In this document: positions 44,574 to 53,456 of the stretch, piece after piece
Numbering within the stretch: position 1 is the stretch's first letter
Layout of the letters: each line of letters opens with the position of its first letter
From: Bdellovibrio bacteriovorus
GTDB lineage: Bacteria; Bdellovibrionota; Bdellovibrionia; Bdellovibrionales; Bdellovibrionaceae
Assembly: GCF_001592735.1 (NCBI RefSeq)
Contig: NZ_LUKE01000001.1
Span: 1,585,018 to 1,649,017, forward strand
Direction of reading: 5' to 3'
Length of the DNA: 64,000 nt
Notes under the pieces: generated by a model
Databases searched by the model: none
Told to the model about the DNA's origin: nothing
Seen by the model: the letters and a program-made list of their open reading frames with translations, nothing else
Program-made: the position numbers and the translations under genes

Positions 44574-45581
44574 TTATGTGTCATAGCTCCATTCAAGAGC
44601 TAGTGCCGCCATGCTCATACCACCACCAGAACCCAACATAAAGACCAAATCGCCTTTTTTCATCTTCTTTTGGGCGACGGCGTCCGCCAAAGCCATGCCA
44701 ATCGAGGCAGAGCCGGTGTACCCGTAGCGATCCATCACGTAATGAGCTCTATCGCGAGGCAAGTTTAATTTATCCAAAGTTTCATAGATGCTTTGCACGT
44801 TAAACTGCGTGATAAAGAAATGCTTAATATCTTCAGGCTTTTTACGTATGCGATCCAAGAGAATGTTTGTTAATCGAGGCCAGTGAATACCATTGGTTTC
44901 TGGTGGAATGCGTTTTGGAAACGCCAGCAAGTGACCTCTGTCTTCGATCACTTGATGGGTTATCGGCTGCGCCGTTCCGCCAGCGTATATTCCCATGTGG
45001 TCATGGTAAATGCCTTCGGTGAACATTTCACTTTCGATAAAGCCTGAAGAATCTTTAGAGGGTTGTAAAACGGCGGCCCCGGCCCCATCAGCAAAAAGGG
45101 AGGCGATCTTATAGTCATCAAAGTTTAAATACTTACTCATGCCGTAGGCACCGACGACTAGAATGTTTTTATATTTCGTATCGGCGGCAATGTATTTTGA
45201 AGCAATATCGCAGCCTACAACAAAACCCGCGCAAGCCGTATTGATATCGTAAGTTCCAGAGTTTTTTGCGCCCATGCGATAAGCGACCACGGAAGCCGTG
45301 GATGGGGATAAATAGTCTGGTGTATCTGTAGAGACAATAATTAGATCTAAATCTAAAGCGCTAATGCCTGCGTTTTTCAAAGCTTGTTCGGCGGCGGGAA
45401 TAATAAGATCTGAGGTGCGTTGTTCAGGATTCATCCAGCGACGCTCGCGAATATTGCGCGAGGATTCTAAGAAAGTGCCGATGTCTTTTTTGTAAAGATC
45501 ATCAAAAAATTTATTAGTGACTACGCGTTCCGGTGCGTACATTCCTGTTCCTGCGATGGTGGCTTTTCTAATCGCTGTCAT
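44574..45581 (-). CDS. KAS III (FabH)-like thiolase-fold protein with altered active site
   Basis: A 335-residue protein of the 3-oxoacyl-ACP synthase III family. The nucleophile Cys117 is in NTACAGFVVG. The catalytic His of FabH (PHQAN) is Gln259 (ITQFN), and the Asn of GNTS is Tyr288 (GYTGSAS), so the usual decarboxylation pair is missing. The C-terminal glycine-rich loop is intact (GSGGGMSMAALAL). It may transfer acyl groups or form esters rather than condense with malonyl-ACP. Start ATG 45581 with AAGGA seven bases before. Divergent from the SDR gene. Confidence 0.87.
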   Translation of the reverse strand: MTAIRKATIAGTGMYAPERVVTNKFFDDLYKKDIGTFLESSRNIRERRWMNPEQRTSDLIIPAAEQALKNAGISALDLDLIIVSTDTPDYLSPSTASVVAYRMGAKNSGTYDINTACAGFVVGCDIASKYIAADTKYKNILVVGAYGMSKYLNFDDYKIASLFADGAGAAVLQPSKDSSGFIESEMFTEGIYHDHMGIYAGGTAQPITHQVIEDRGHLLAFPKRIPPETNGIHWPRLTNILLDRIRKKPEDIKHFFITQFNVQSIYETLDKLNLPRDRAHYVMDRYGYTGSASIGMALADAVAQKKMKKGDLVFMLGSGGGMSMAALALEWSYDT

Positions 45582-45723
45582 CTTCACATCCTTTGTTCAG
45601 ATGCTCATCTACAAAACATTTCTCCCGCTTTGGCAAGAAAAGAAATCAGTAGTATTTGCTCTATTCACAGAGCGAAAAACAGAAATAATTTGACGTCACC
45701 GGTGTGCGTGATAAATCCGAGAT

Positions 45724-46473
45724 ATGAAAAATATTAATTTCTCTTTCACAAATAAAAATGCGGTTGTTACGGGTGGCGCTTCTGGAATTGGTTTTGAAAT
45801 CACTCGAAGTTTTTTAACAGCGGGTGGCAATGTGTCGATCTGGGATTATTCTGAACAAGCGTTAAATAACGCCAAAACAGAATTAGCTCCTTACGCCAAT
45901 CAAATTCATTTACAACAAATTGATGTGACCAATCGTGAATCAGTGGCGAAAGCCGCAGCTGCTTTACCATGGGCTGTGGATATCCTTGTGAATAACGCCG
46001 GGATCACACGCGATAAATCTTTTGCGAAAATGGGAGCTGAAGATTGGGATGCGGTTATCAGCACAAATTTAACAGGCCTATTTAATGTCACTAAAACTTT
46101 GTTAGAAAAGTTTAATGCTTCATCGACGCACAAGCGCATCATCAATATTTCTTCGGTGGTGGGACTTTATGGAAATTTTGGTCAAACAAATTACGCCGCT
46201 GCTAAGGCGGGGGTGATTGGTATGACCAAAACTTGGGGCAAAGAATTGGGTCGCAAGGGTTTTACATCTAATGCCATCGCGCCTGGATTCATTATGACGG
46301 CGATGACCAAAGCTATGCCTAAAGAAGTGCTTGAAGGTATGGCTTCTAAAGTTCCCGTGGTGCGTTTGGGTGAAACGGAAGATATCGCAAATGCTGTTTT
46401 ATTCTTGGCAAGTGAGCAAGCCAGCTATATTAACGGCACAGTCTTAAGCGTCGACGGGGGCATTGTCCTTTAA
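45724..46473 (+). CDS. Short-chain dehydrogenase/reductase, FabG/PhaB-like
   Basis: A 249-residue classical SDR. The NAD(P) loop is TGGASGIGF, then NNAG, the catalytic Ser in NISSVVG, and YAAAK with catalytic Tyr and Lys; SVDGG ends the protein. This is typical of 3-oxoacyl-ACP/CoA reductases. No strong ribosome site precedes ATG. Divergent from the KAS III-like gene and followed by two alpha/beta hydrolases, it likely acts on the same acyl product. Confidence 0.9.
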   Translation: MKNINFSFTNKNAVVTGGASGIGFEITRSFLTAGGNVSIWDYSEQALNNAKTELAPYANQIHLQQIDVTNRESVAKAAAALPWAVDILVNNAGITRDKSFAKMGAEDWDAVISTNLTGLFNVTKTLLEKFNASSTHKRIINISSVVGLYGNFGQTNYAAAKAGVIGMTKTWGKELGRKGFTSNAIAPGFIMTAMTKAMPKEVLEGMASKVPVVRLGETEDIANAVLFLASEQASYINGTVLSVDGGIVL

Positions 46474-46510
46474 GCATCTATTTTAGATTTTTTGGCCGAG
46501 GGGGCTTTAA

Positions 46511-47503
46511 GTGAAATCATTCTTAGTTGTTCTGATGTTCGTTTGTTCTGCGTTTGTAGCGCACGCGCAGGAAACAAAACCAATCAAGGGCTTTGTCGCT
46601 ATTTCTTTAGAGCGAGAACTTTTTGTCGACTATGTGCCGGCAAAACGCAATCAACCGACGTTGGTTTTGATCAATGGTCTTACTTATAGCACTCGCCAGT
46701 GGGATTCCTTTGTTGAGCCTTTGATTAAAAAAGGCATCGGCATCCTTCGTTACGACCCGGTGGGGCAGGGACAAACACTGTTAAAGTATGCGCCGATGAC
46801 TCAAGTTGTTCCGGTAAAAAATCAGGTCGAAGATCTAAAGACTTTACTAAAAGCTTTAAATATTCCTGCACCTTATAATTTAGGTGGTCTTTCTTATGGG
46901 GGCGGGATCGCCGCAGAATTTGCGGCCGCAGATCCGGAGCTTATAAATGCCTTGATCTTAATGGCGCCATTCACTCAGCCGCTGGAACAAACTGACAAAT
47001 GGATTAAATCGCAAATTTGGGCAACTCGTAATATCTTTCCTTACAATAAAATTTCTGATGATGATCTTTATGATCATTTTCTTCATCAGATCGTATATTT
47101 GACCTACCCTCAGGCAGAGCCAATCGTGCTTGAAAATCCTTTTAAGCTCGAAGCGACCTTTCGCTTGGTTCAAGGGATTCGTAAAGCGCGTCCGATCGAT
47201 AACACCCAACTGTTACCGGCAAAATCTGTGCACTTAATGATTGCGCGCCAAGATCAATATATAGAGACAAAAGTTTTGGATGATTATTGGAATGCGGTTC
47301 CCCCATCGGCGCGAGCAAGTCGTCTTTACGTGAATAACTCTGAACATAAAATGGTGGAAGCGGTTCCTAACTTCACCGCGGCTTGGGTTTATGAAATCCT
47401 TAAAGGGAACGCCAAGCTTTATGAGGGACGCGACTTCGAAGGATATCCATTTGAAGGCGAAGTTCGTTCGGGGCAAGACCAAATCAAAGTAGGTCGTGAA
47501 TGA
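46511..47503 (+). CDS. Secreted alpha/beta hydrolase
   Basis: A 330-residue hydrolase with signal peptide (FLVVLMFVCSAFVAHA), so it acts outside the cytoplasm. Motifs are VLINGLTYS, YDPVGQGQ, the nucleophile elbow GGLSYGGG with Ser, MIARQDQYI acid and SEHKMVE histidine. The tail FEGYPFEGEVRSGQ is unusual. GTG start with GAGGGGG upstream. Overlaps the next gene by four bases (ATGA). Substrate unknown, perhaps a lipid ester. Confidence 0.85.
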   Translation: MKSFLVVLMFVCSAFVAHAQETKPIKGFVAISLERELFVDYVPAKRNQPTLVLINGLTYSTRQWDSFVEPLIKKGIGILRYDPVGQGQTLLKYAPMTQVVPVKNQVEDLKTLLKALNIPAPYNLGGLSYGGGIAAEFAAADPELINALILMAPFTQPLEQTDKWIKSQIWATRNIFPYNKISDDDLYDHFLHQIVYLTYPQAEPIVLENPFKLEATFRLVQGIRKARPIDNTQLLPAKSVHLMIARQDQYIETKVLDDYWNAVPPSARASRLYVNNSEHKMVEAVPNFTAAWVYEILKGNAKLYEGRDFEGYPFEGEVRSGQDQIKVGRE

Positions 47504-48279
47504 TCAACCTTGAAGTAAAAGAAAACCTCGCTCCCGAGGATGTCTTTTTCATTCATGGTAACTTAGCTTCCAACCGTTGGTGGATGCCGGCGGAAGAGGT
47601 TTGGAAAAAACAAGCACAAGGCAAAACTCACACGGGCTCTTTAATTTATGGAGAGTTTCGAGGTTGTGGGAAAAGTTCGGCCCCAAAAAGCCTTGATGAA
47701 GTCGACATGCAACTTTTTGCTGCGGATTTTATTTCACAGATCCGCACGCTGGATCGTGGGCCCGTCCATGTCGTTGGACACTCCACCGGGGGTTTGATCG
47801 CAAGTTTAATGTTGGCGCAAGCTCCCGAACTTTTTAAAAAAGCAGTGCTCCTGGACCCTGTTGGCGCGCAAGGAATCACCTTTGACCGTTCGATGATAAC
47901 TGCTTTTGAGCAGATGAAAACAGATCGCGGCCTCACCGGGGCGGTGATCGGATCGACTATTTATAAGAATGATTCTCAATCTGATTTCTTTCAACAAGTG
48001 GTCGTAGAGGACGCTTTTCATGCTGTAAAATCCGTAGGGCATTGGGTGCTTGAAGCCCTTGATGGGCTTGATGTTCGCGATAAACTTGCCGGCGTAAAAC
48101 ACCCGGTTTTAGTGCTTCACGGGGAACATGATAAACTTTTGCCTTTGTCTGATTCCCAGGCACTTGCGGAGCTTTTGCCGAACGGACAATTTGCGATTAT
48201 TGCTGATCAAGGACATTGCGCGAATGTTGAAAATCCGGAAAAGTTTGTCGGCCTGGTCCGCAACTTTTTGTTTTCTTAA
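47500..48279 (+). CDS. Cytoplasmic alpha/beta hydrolase
   Basis: A 259-residue hydrolase with FFIHGNLASNRWW, FRGCGKS, nucleophile elbow GHSTGG, LHGEHDKLLPL acid and QGHCAN histidine. No signal peptide, unlike its upstream neighbour, to which it is coupled by an ATGA overlap. Similar to many esterases, lactonases and peroxidases of the family. The two hydrolases may handle the same compound on different sides of the membrane. Confidence 0.85.
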   Translation: MINLEVKENLAPEDVFFIHGNLASNRWWMPAEEVWKKQAQGKTHTGSLIYGEFRGCGKSSAPKSLDEVDMQLFAADFISQIRTLDRGPVHVVGHSTGGLIASLMLAQAPELFKKAVLLDPVGAQGITFDRSMITAFEQMKTDRGLTGAVIGSTIYKNDSQSDFFQQVVVEDAFHAVKSVGHWVLEALDGLDVRDKLAGVKHPVLVLHGEHDKLLPLSDSQALAELLPNGQFAIIADQGHCANVENPEKFVGLVRNFLFS

Positions 48280-48377
48280 GGAGCATTGTCGCCACGCAGC
48301 ACAAATCACGAACTCGACGGGGACGGTGGAATTAGTTGCCCGCCTTTGCGTTTTAAGTTAGTTATCAACAATACATT

Positions 48378-48387
48378 ACAATATTGT
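48378..48387. promoter_or_regulatory. Palindrome upstream of cytochrome oxidase operon
   Basis: ACAATATTGT is a perfect 10-base palindrome 38 bases before the first gene of the oxidase operon, in an AT-rich region. It could be an operator; no matching regulator is known here. Confidence 0.35.
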
Positions 48388-48425
48388 GACAAAACTCTTT
48401 TGCGTTCTTCTAGGGGTGTCAGCCT

Positions 48426-48962
48426 ATGTCTGAAAATAGAGATGAATTTAATCGTGGTGGTTTAATCGCTTTCATCTTTTCGATGGTATTCTGTTTTGCC
48501 TTCTTCTTTTATTTAGTTGCTGTGAATAAAGGTGTGGATCTTGCGGAAAACGTGATTGATCCAAATGCTCCAGTTGAAGAGGGTGCCGTTCCCGTATTTG
48601 ATATTAATAAAATTGCGGAGCCTTGGGTTTCAACTCCAGAGTTGATCGCTTACGGTCAAAAAGTTTTCCAGACAAACTGTGCAATGTGCCACGGTGCTGA
48701 GGGTAAGGGGGATGGTGCTGCCGGTGCGGCTCTAAATCCAAAACCTCGTAACCTTGTTGAAGGTAAATGGACTCAAGGTGGCGGCGATATCGCTCACTTT
48801 AAAGTTCTTCAAAATGGTATTAAAGGAACTTCAATGGCATCTTACGGCCACTTTAAAGCGGCAGATCGTTGGGCCTTGGTTCACTTCATCGAATCTATTA
48901 CTCAAAACAAATCAAAAGATACTCCTGAGCAGATTGCTGAGTTTGCTAAAAGCGCAAAATAA
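48426..48962 (+). CDS. Membrane-anchored mono-heme cytochrome c
   Basis: A 178-residue cytochrome with an N-terminal membrane helix (LIAFIFSMVFCFAFFFYLVAV) and one heme site, CAMCH at residues 85-89; Met137 in GTSMASYGH is the likely second ligand. As the first gene of the cytochrome oxidase operon, it probably brings electrons to the CuA/heme c subunit, like the small cytochrome found next to alternative complex III and caa3 oxidases. AGGGG precedes ATG. Confidence 0.9.
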   Translation: MSENRDEFNRGGLIAFIFSMVFCFAFFFYLVAVNKGVDLAENVIDPNAPVEEGAVPVFDINKIAEPWVSTPELIAYGQKVFQTNCAMCHGAEGKGDGAAGAALNPKPRNLVEGKWTQGGGDIAHFKVLQNGIKGTSMASYGHFKAADRWALVHFIESITQNKSKDTPEQIAEFAKSAK

Positions 48963-48976
48963 ATAGGAACTTAAGA

Positions 48977-49858
48977 ATGCTACATCGTGGTTTGGTTCTA
49001 AATTTGAAGACTCTGGGGACGGTTCTATCTGCAGCCGTTCTCGTTATGTTTTCAACGGCCAGCCATGCAAAGTACGACGGTCAGCCGGCTCCGAAAGTGG
49101 CCAGCGAACAAGCCGAAGAACTTCAAGGTGTGGGTATTGATGAAAAGTTAGGCGCTAAGCTTGATTTGTCTTTGCAGGTTAAAGACGAAGCGGGAAACTC
49201 TGTTCCGTTAAGCACGTATTTTGACGGCAAACATCCGGTGATCTTGTCTCCGGTATACTTTTCTTGTCCAGGACTTTGCAACTTTCACTTAAACGGTCTG
49301 ACTGATGGCTTAAAGCTCATGGAAAAAGACTGGGGTGTGGGTGGTAAGTACCAAGTCATCTCTTTGAGTTTTGACTCAAAAGAAACTCCCGACTTGGCGG
49401 CGACTAAAAAACAGACTTACATGAAGATCTATGATCGCGCCGGTGCGGAAAAAGGCTGGCACTTTGTGACCGCTGATGAGGCGACAGTTCAGGCGATTAC
49501 AAAGGCTTTAGGATTTAAATTTCGTTGGGATGATAAAGCCAAAGAATGGGCGCACGCTTCAGCCGCGGTTATTCTGACTCCTGACGGAACGATTTCGCGA
49601 TATTTGCCGGGAATTCAGTTCCAGCCGCAAGATATCAAATTGGCTTTAAATGAGGCGACCGAAGGTAAGATCGGTAACTTCGTAGAACACTTGGTTTTAT
49701 ATTGTTTTAAGTATGACCCACAACAGAGCAAATACACTTTAGCCGCCTTCAATGTTATGCAGGTGGGTGGCGCGGTGATGGTTCTGGTGATGGCATTATG
49801 GTTATTGCCGGTTTATATTCGTTCTAAAAGAGCGAAGAACAAGTCGGCGGGGAGATAA
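48977..49858 (+). CDS. SCO1/SenC family protein with C-terminal membrane helix
   Basis: A 293-residue thioredoxin-like copper protein: Cys97 and Cys101 in CPGLC, His193 in WAHASAAVILTPDG. A signal peptide opens it and a membrane helix (VGGAVMVLVMALWLLPVYI) closes it, so the active domain faces the periplasm. It builds the CuA site of the adjacent CoxB. AGGA precedes ATG by eight bases. Longer than the Sco at 40459. Confidence 0.92.
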   Translation: MLHRGLVLNLKTLGTVLSAAVLVMFSTASHAKYDGQPAPKVASEQAEELQGVGIDEKLGAKLDLSLQVKDEAGNSVPLSTYFDGKHPVILSPVYFSCPGLCNFHLNGLTDGLKLMEKDWGVGGKYQVISLSFDSKETPDLAATKKQTYMKIYDRAGAEKGWHFVTADEATVQAITKALGFKFRWDDKAKEWAHASAAVILTPDGTISRYLPGIQFQPQDIKLALNEATEGKIGNFVEHLVLYCFKYDPQQSKYTLAAFNVMQVGGAVMVLVMALWLLPVYIRSKRAKNKSAGR

Positions 49859-49864
49859 AAGTAC

Positions 49865-50821
49865 ATGATGTGGTTTAATATAGCGAAGGCCCAATCCTTC
49901 ATGCCCACACAAGCAACCGAGATTGCGAAGCAGGTCGATAATCTGTATGGTTTCTTGTTGATCACAAGTTTAATTGCCTGCGTTCTTGTCATCGGGGGTA
50001 TGATCTATTTCGTTTGGAAATATCGTCGTAGAACTCCGAATGATAAGACCGCCTACATTTCTCACAATACATTCCTTGAGTTCTTGTGGTCATTCATTCC
50101 ACTAGTGATCTTTTTGGCGGTGTTCGTATGGGGTTGGTATATTTACCACGAAATGCGCTCAATGCCTAAAAATGCGTTGGAGATTAACGTCCTTGGTAAA
50201 CAATGGGCGTGGGAAGTTGAATACAAGAACGGTTATAAAACTGTGAACGAAGTGGTTGTGCCTATCGACCAAGACGTGAAGCTGATCCTGTCTTCAAACG
50301 ACGTGATCCATTCCTTCTTCGTCCCTTCTTTCCGTATTAAGCAAGACGCCGTTCCAGGTCGTTATACAGCTTTGTGGTTCCGCGCCAACAAACTGGGTGA
50401 ATTCCACATCTTCTGTACAGAGTACTGCGGAACTTCGCATTCAGGCATGATTGGTAAGTTGAAAGTCGTTTCTCGTGAAGACTTCGATAAATACTTAGAA
50501 GTGGGTCAAGAGGAGCGCAACCTGCCACTAGCGAAAAAGGGTGAAAAACTTTTCGCCGTGAAGGCTTGTGCTTCTTGTCACTCGGTTAATTCGCCAGCGA
50601 CGATGGTCGGTCCTTCTTTATTCCAAAAATTTGGTCATGAAGAAGAAATGAATGATGGAACCAAAATCAAGTTCGACGAAAACTATATCCGCGAATCGAT
50701 CTTAGAGCCGAACAAGCACGTTGTTAAAGGTTTCCAAGGCGGTATTATGCCGACTTTCCAAGGTCAGATTAATGAAAACGAACTCAACGCCCTTGTTGAG
50801 TACATCAAGGAATTGAAGTAA
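49865..50821 (+). CDS. coxB: Cytochrome c oxidase subunit II with fused cytochrome c
   Basis: A 318-residue caa3-type subunit II. Two membrane helices (about 28-52 and 75-95) precede the CuA domain with His149, Cys184, Glu186, Cys188, His192 and Met195 (CTEYCGTSHSGM). A cytochrome c domain follows with heme motif CASCH at 235-239 and MPTFQG as Met ligand region. It receives electrons from the membrane cytochrome. N-terminal residues 1-12 may be part of a short signal. Upstream GGGAG serves ATG 49865. Confidence 0.96.
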   Translation: MMWFNIAKAQSFMPTQATEIAKQVDNLYGFLLITSLIACVLVIGGMIYFVWKYRRRTPNDKTAYISHNTFLEFLWSFIPLVIFLAVFVWGWYIYHEMRSMPKNALEINVLGKQWAWEVEYKNGYKTVNEVVVPIDQDVKLILSSNDVIHSFFVPSFRIKQDAVPGRYTALWFRANKLGEFHIFCTEYCGTSHSGMIGKLKVVSREDFDKYLEVGQEERNLPLAKKGEKLFAVKACASCHSVNSPATMVGPSLFQKFGHEEEMNDGTKIKFDENYIRESILEPNKHVVKGFQGGIMPTFQGQINENELNALVEYIKELK

Positions 50822-50834
50822 GGAGCGCACCCAC

Positions 50835-52445
50835 ATGGCTACAAAATCAGCTCATCACGGTGACAATTATATTAATTTTGAAAAAGGCCTTTGGTCTTGG
50901 CTAACGACTGTCGACCATAAGCGTATCGGCTTGATGTACATGATCACTGTCATGTTCTTCTTCTTTGTCGGTGGGGTTATGGCCCTGTTGTTGCGTTTGG
51001 AACTTTTCACTCACAACACGGTTGCGAACTCGGGACAGATTCTTAAAAACGGCGACGTTTATAATCAGGTACTGACTTATCACGGGGCGATCATGGTCTT
51101 CATGGTTATCATCCCGGGTATCCCAGCGATCTTGGGTAACTTCTTCTTGCCTCTTCAATTGGGTGCAAAAGACGTGGCCTTCCCGAAAATCAACTTGGCC
51201 AGCTGGTACTGCTTTATGTTCGGTGCCTTGCTCGCGATTTTGACTTTCTTCTTTAAGAAAATCGACACGGGTTGGACTTTCTATACTCCGTACTCTATCC
51301 GCACGGGTACTGCGACGGTGATGATGGTTCTAGGTGCCTTCGTTATGGGTATGTCTTCCATCCTGACCGGTTTGAACTTCATCGTAACAGTTCATAAACT
51401 TCGCGCGCCGGGCATGACCATGCATCGTATGCCATTGTTTGTTTGGGCGCTTTATTCAACAGCAATCCTCCAGATGCTTGCGACCCCGGTACTGGGAATC
51501 ACACTGCTTCTTTTGGCTGTCGAAAAAATCTTTGGTGTTGGTATCTTTGATCCAGCTTTGGGTGGGGATCCGGTTTTGTTCCAGCATTTCTTCTGGTTCT
51601 ATTCGCATCCGGCGGTTTACATCATGATTTTACCAGCCATGGGTGTGGTGTCTGAGTTGATCTCTTGCTTCTCTCGCAAAGTGATCTTCGGTTACACGGC
51701 GATTGCATACTCTTCACTGGGTATCGCGGCGGTCTCGTTCTTCGTATGGGGACATCACATGTTCGTTTCAGGTCAGTCTGAAACAGCGGGTATTTTGTTC
51801 TCTTTCATTACGATGCTGGTCGGGGTTCCCACAGCAATCAAAATGTTCAACTGGGTCTCGACGCTTTATAAAGGTTCGGTCTCTTTTGATTCACCGATGT
51901 TGTTCGCCCTTGGATTTTTATTCTTGTTTGCGATTGGTGGCGTGACAGGTATCATGCTGGCAACTTTACCAATCGACGTTCACTTCCATGATACTTACTT
52001 CGTCGTAGCCCATTTCCATTACGTGATGGTGGGTGGTACGTTGATGGCGCTCATGGGTGGGTTCTATTACTGGTTCCCGAAAATGTTCGGTAAGATGTTC
52101 AATGAATCTATTGCGCGTCTTTCTTTTGTGTTCATCTTCATCGGTTTCAACGTGACGTTCTTCCCGCAATTCATCTTGGGTGCGATGGGTATGCCACGTC
52201 GTTATTTCGATTACATCCCGGCTTATGAAACCTTGAATCGTATTTCGACAGTGGGTTCTTGGTTGATCCTTACTGGATTCTTGCTGGGTCTTTGGACGAT
52301 TGTTCAAGGGATCCGTAAAGGTGAAAAAGCCGGTATCAATCCTTGGGGTTCAAAAACTTTGGAGTGGACAACGACGTCTCCTCCTCCTCACGACAACTTT
52401 GCGGTAGAACCTATCGTAACTGCGGGGCCTTATGAGTACAGATAA
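50835..52445 (+). CDS. coxA: Cytochrome c oxidase subunit I
   Basis: A 536-residue catalytic subunit with about twelve membrane helices. Heme a and heme a3/CuB ligands lie in LTYHGAIMVFMV, FWFYSHPAVYIMILP (His-Tyr cross-link region), WGHHMFV, and HDTYFVVAHFHYVM. It reduces oxygen to water and pumps protons. YSHP with tyrosine marks the A-type family. GGAG nine bases before ATG. Overlaps coxC by 14 bases. Confidence 0.98.
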   Translation: MATKSAHHGDNYINFEKGLWSWLTTVDHKRIGLMYMITVMFFFFVGGVMALLLRLELFTHNTVANSGQILKNGDVYNQVLTYHGAIMVFMVIIPGIPAILGNFFLPLQLGAKDVAFPKINLASWYCFMFGALLAILTFFFKKIDTGWTFYTPYSIRTGTATVMMVLGAFVMGMSSILTGLNFIVTVHKLRAPGMTMHRMPLFVWALYSTAILQMLATPVLGITLLLLAVEKIFGVGIFDPALGGDPVLFQHFFWFYSHPAVYIMILPAMGVVSELISCFSRKVIFGYTAIAYSSLGIAAVSFFVWGHHMFVSGQSETAGILFSFITMLVGVPTAIKMFNWVSTLYKGSVSFDSPMLFALGFLFLFAIGGVTGIMLATLPIDVHFHDTYFVVAHFHYVMVGGTLMALMGGFYYWFPKMFGKMFNESIARLSFVFIFIGFNVTFFPQFILGAMGMPRRYFDYIPAYETLNRISTVGSWLILTGFLLGLWTIVQGIRKGEKAGINPWGSKTLEWTTTSPPPHDNFAVEPIVTAGPYEYR

Positions 52446-53103
52446 TACAATGCACGGACACGGCACACCTAGAGCGCACGTTTCGCACCACTTCAAAACC
52501 GCGGAACAAGAATACCAATCTGGTAAAGAAGGTATCTGGCTGTTCATGGTGACAGAGATTTTGATGTTCGGTGCGATCCTTGTGGGTTACGGGATCTTCC
52601 ATAACATCTATCCTGATATGTTCTCTGAAGGGGCGAAAACTCTGGATTGGAAAATGGGTTTCATCAATACCCTGGTTCTGATCTTCTCTTCTTTCACCAT
52701 GGCGATTTCGATTTCCTTCATCCAGAAGAATCAAACTAAGAACGCGGCGATTGCTCTAGCAACGACGGTTCTGTGTGGTGCGATCTTCATGTGTATTAAG
52801 TACTTCGAATACTCACATAAGTTTCACTTAGGTCTTTACCCAGGTCGTTACTTAGATGTTGCTAAAGTCGGTGCGGAACACGCCAACCTTGGTATGTACT
52901 TCGGATTCTATTACGTGATGACAGGTCTGCATGGTCTGCACGTTTTGATCGGTATGGGTTTGATCACATGGCTTTTGATCAGAACCATCCGCGGGGACTT
53001 CCACTCTCAATACTGGATTCCAGTAGAGGGTGTGGGTATCTTCTGGCACATCGTCGACTTGATCTGGATCTTCTTATTTCCGCTTCTTTATTTGGTGGGG
53101 TAA
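52432..53103 (+). CDS. coxC: Cytochrome c oxidase subunit III
   Basis: A 223-residue protein with five to six membrane helices: GIWLFMVTEILMFGAILVGYG, the YFEYSHKFHLGLYPG loop, and FYYVMTGLHGLHVLIGMG with WHIVDLIWIFLFPLLYL at the end, all typical of CoxC/CtaE of the caa3 group. Starts inside coxA, so coupled. It stabilises subunit I and proton uptake. Confidence 0.95.
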   Translation: MSTDNTMHGHGTPRAHVSHHFKTAEQEYQSGKEGIWLFMVTEILMFGAILVGYGIFHNIYPDMFSEGAKTLDWKMGFINTLVLIFSSFTMAISISFIQKNQTKNAAIALATTVLCGAIFMCIKYFEYSHKFHLGLYPGRYLDVAKVGAEHANLGMYFGFYYVMTGLHGLHVLIGMGLITWLLIRTIRGDFHSQYWIPVEGVGIFWHIVDLIWIFLFPLLYLVG

Positions 53104-53106
53104 CAA

Positions 53107-53448
53107 ATGGCACATCACAATCACGAACATAACGACGCTAACGTTCTTCACCCGCACATCACGCCCATGTCGACTTACCTTAAAGTCGGCGGCGCGTTGT
53201 TTGGATTAACTTTCCTGACGGTCATTGCGCATCAGTTCCATCATCAAATGGGTGCTTTTGCTGCGGTGGTGGCGTTTGCGATCGCTTTGGTCAAAGCCAT
53301 TCTGGTTTTGTTGTACTTCATGCATTTGAAGGACGACACCAACATCAACCGTCTTATCTTTGCTTCGGGATTCTTTTTCTTGGCAGTATTGTTATTCTTT
53401 AGTGCCTTGGATATCTGGACTCGTGTTGTAGAGATCAGTCCGCTTTAG
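53107..53448 (+). CDS. Cytochrome c oxidase subunit IV (CoxD/CtaF-like)
   Basis: A 113-residue protein with three membrane helices and a histidine-rich N terminus (HHNHEHNDANVLHPHI). VKAILVLLYFMHLKDD is the marker of bacterial cytochrome c oxidase subunit IV. It helps assembly or stability of the oxidase. Three bases after coxC. Confidence 0.9.
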   Translation: MAHHNHEHNDANVLHPHITPMSTYLKVGGALFGLTFLTVIAHQFHHQMGAFAAVVAFAIALVKAILVLLYFMHLKDDTNINRLIFASGFFFLAVLLFFSALDIWTRVVEISPL

Positions 53449-53456
53449 TCTAAGTC

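Noticed and set aside
43059-48279. A true OleABCD operon
   Set aside because: The SDR is of short FabG type and the KAS III lacks His and Asn that OleA needs; only the enzyme classes match.
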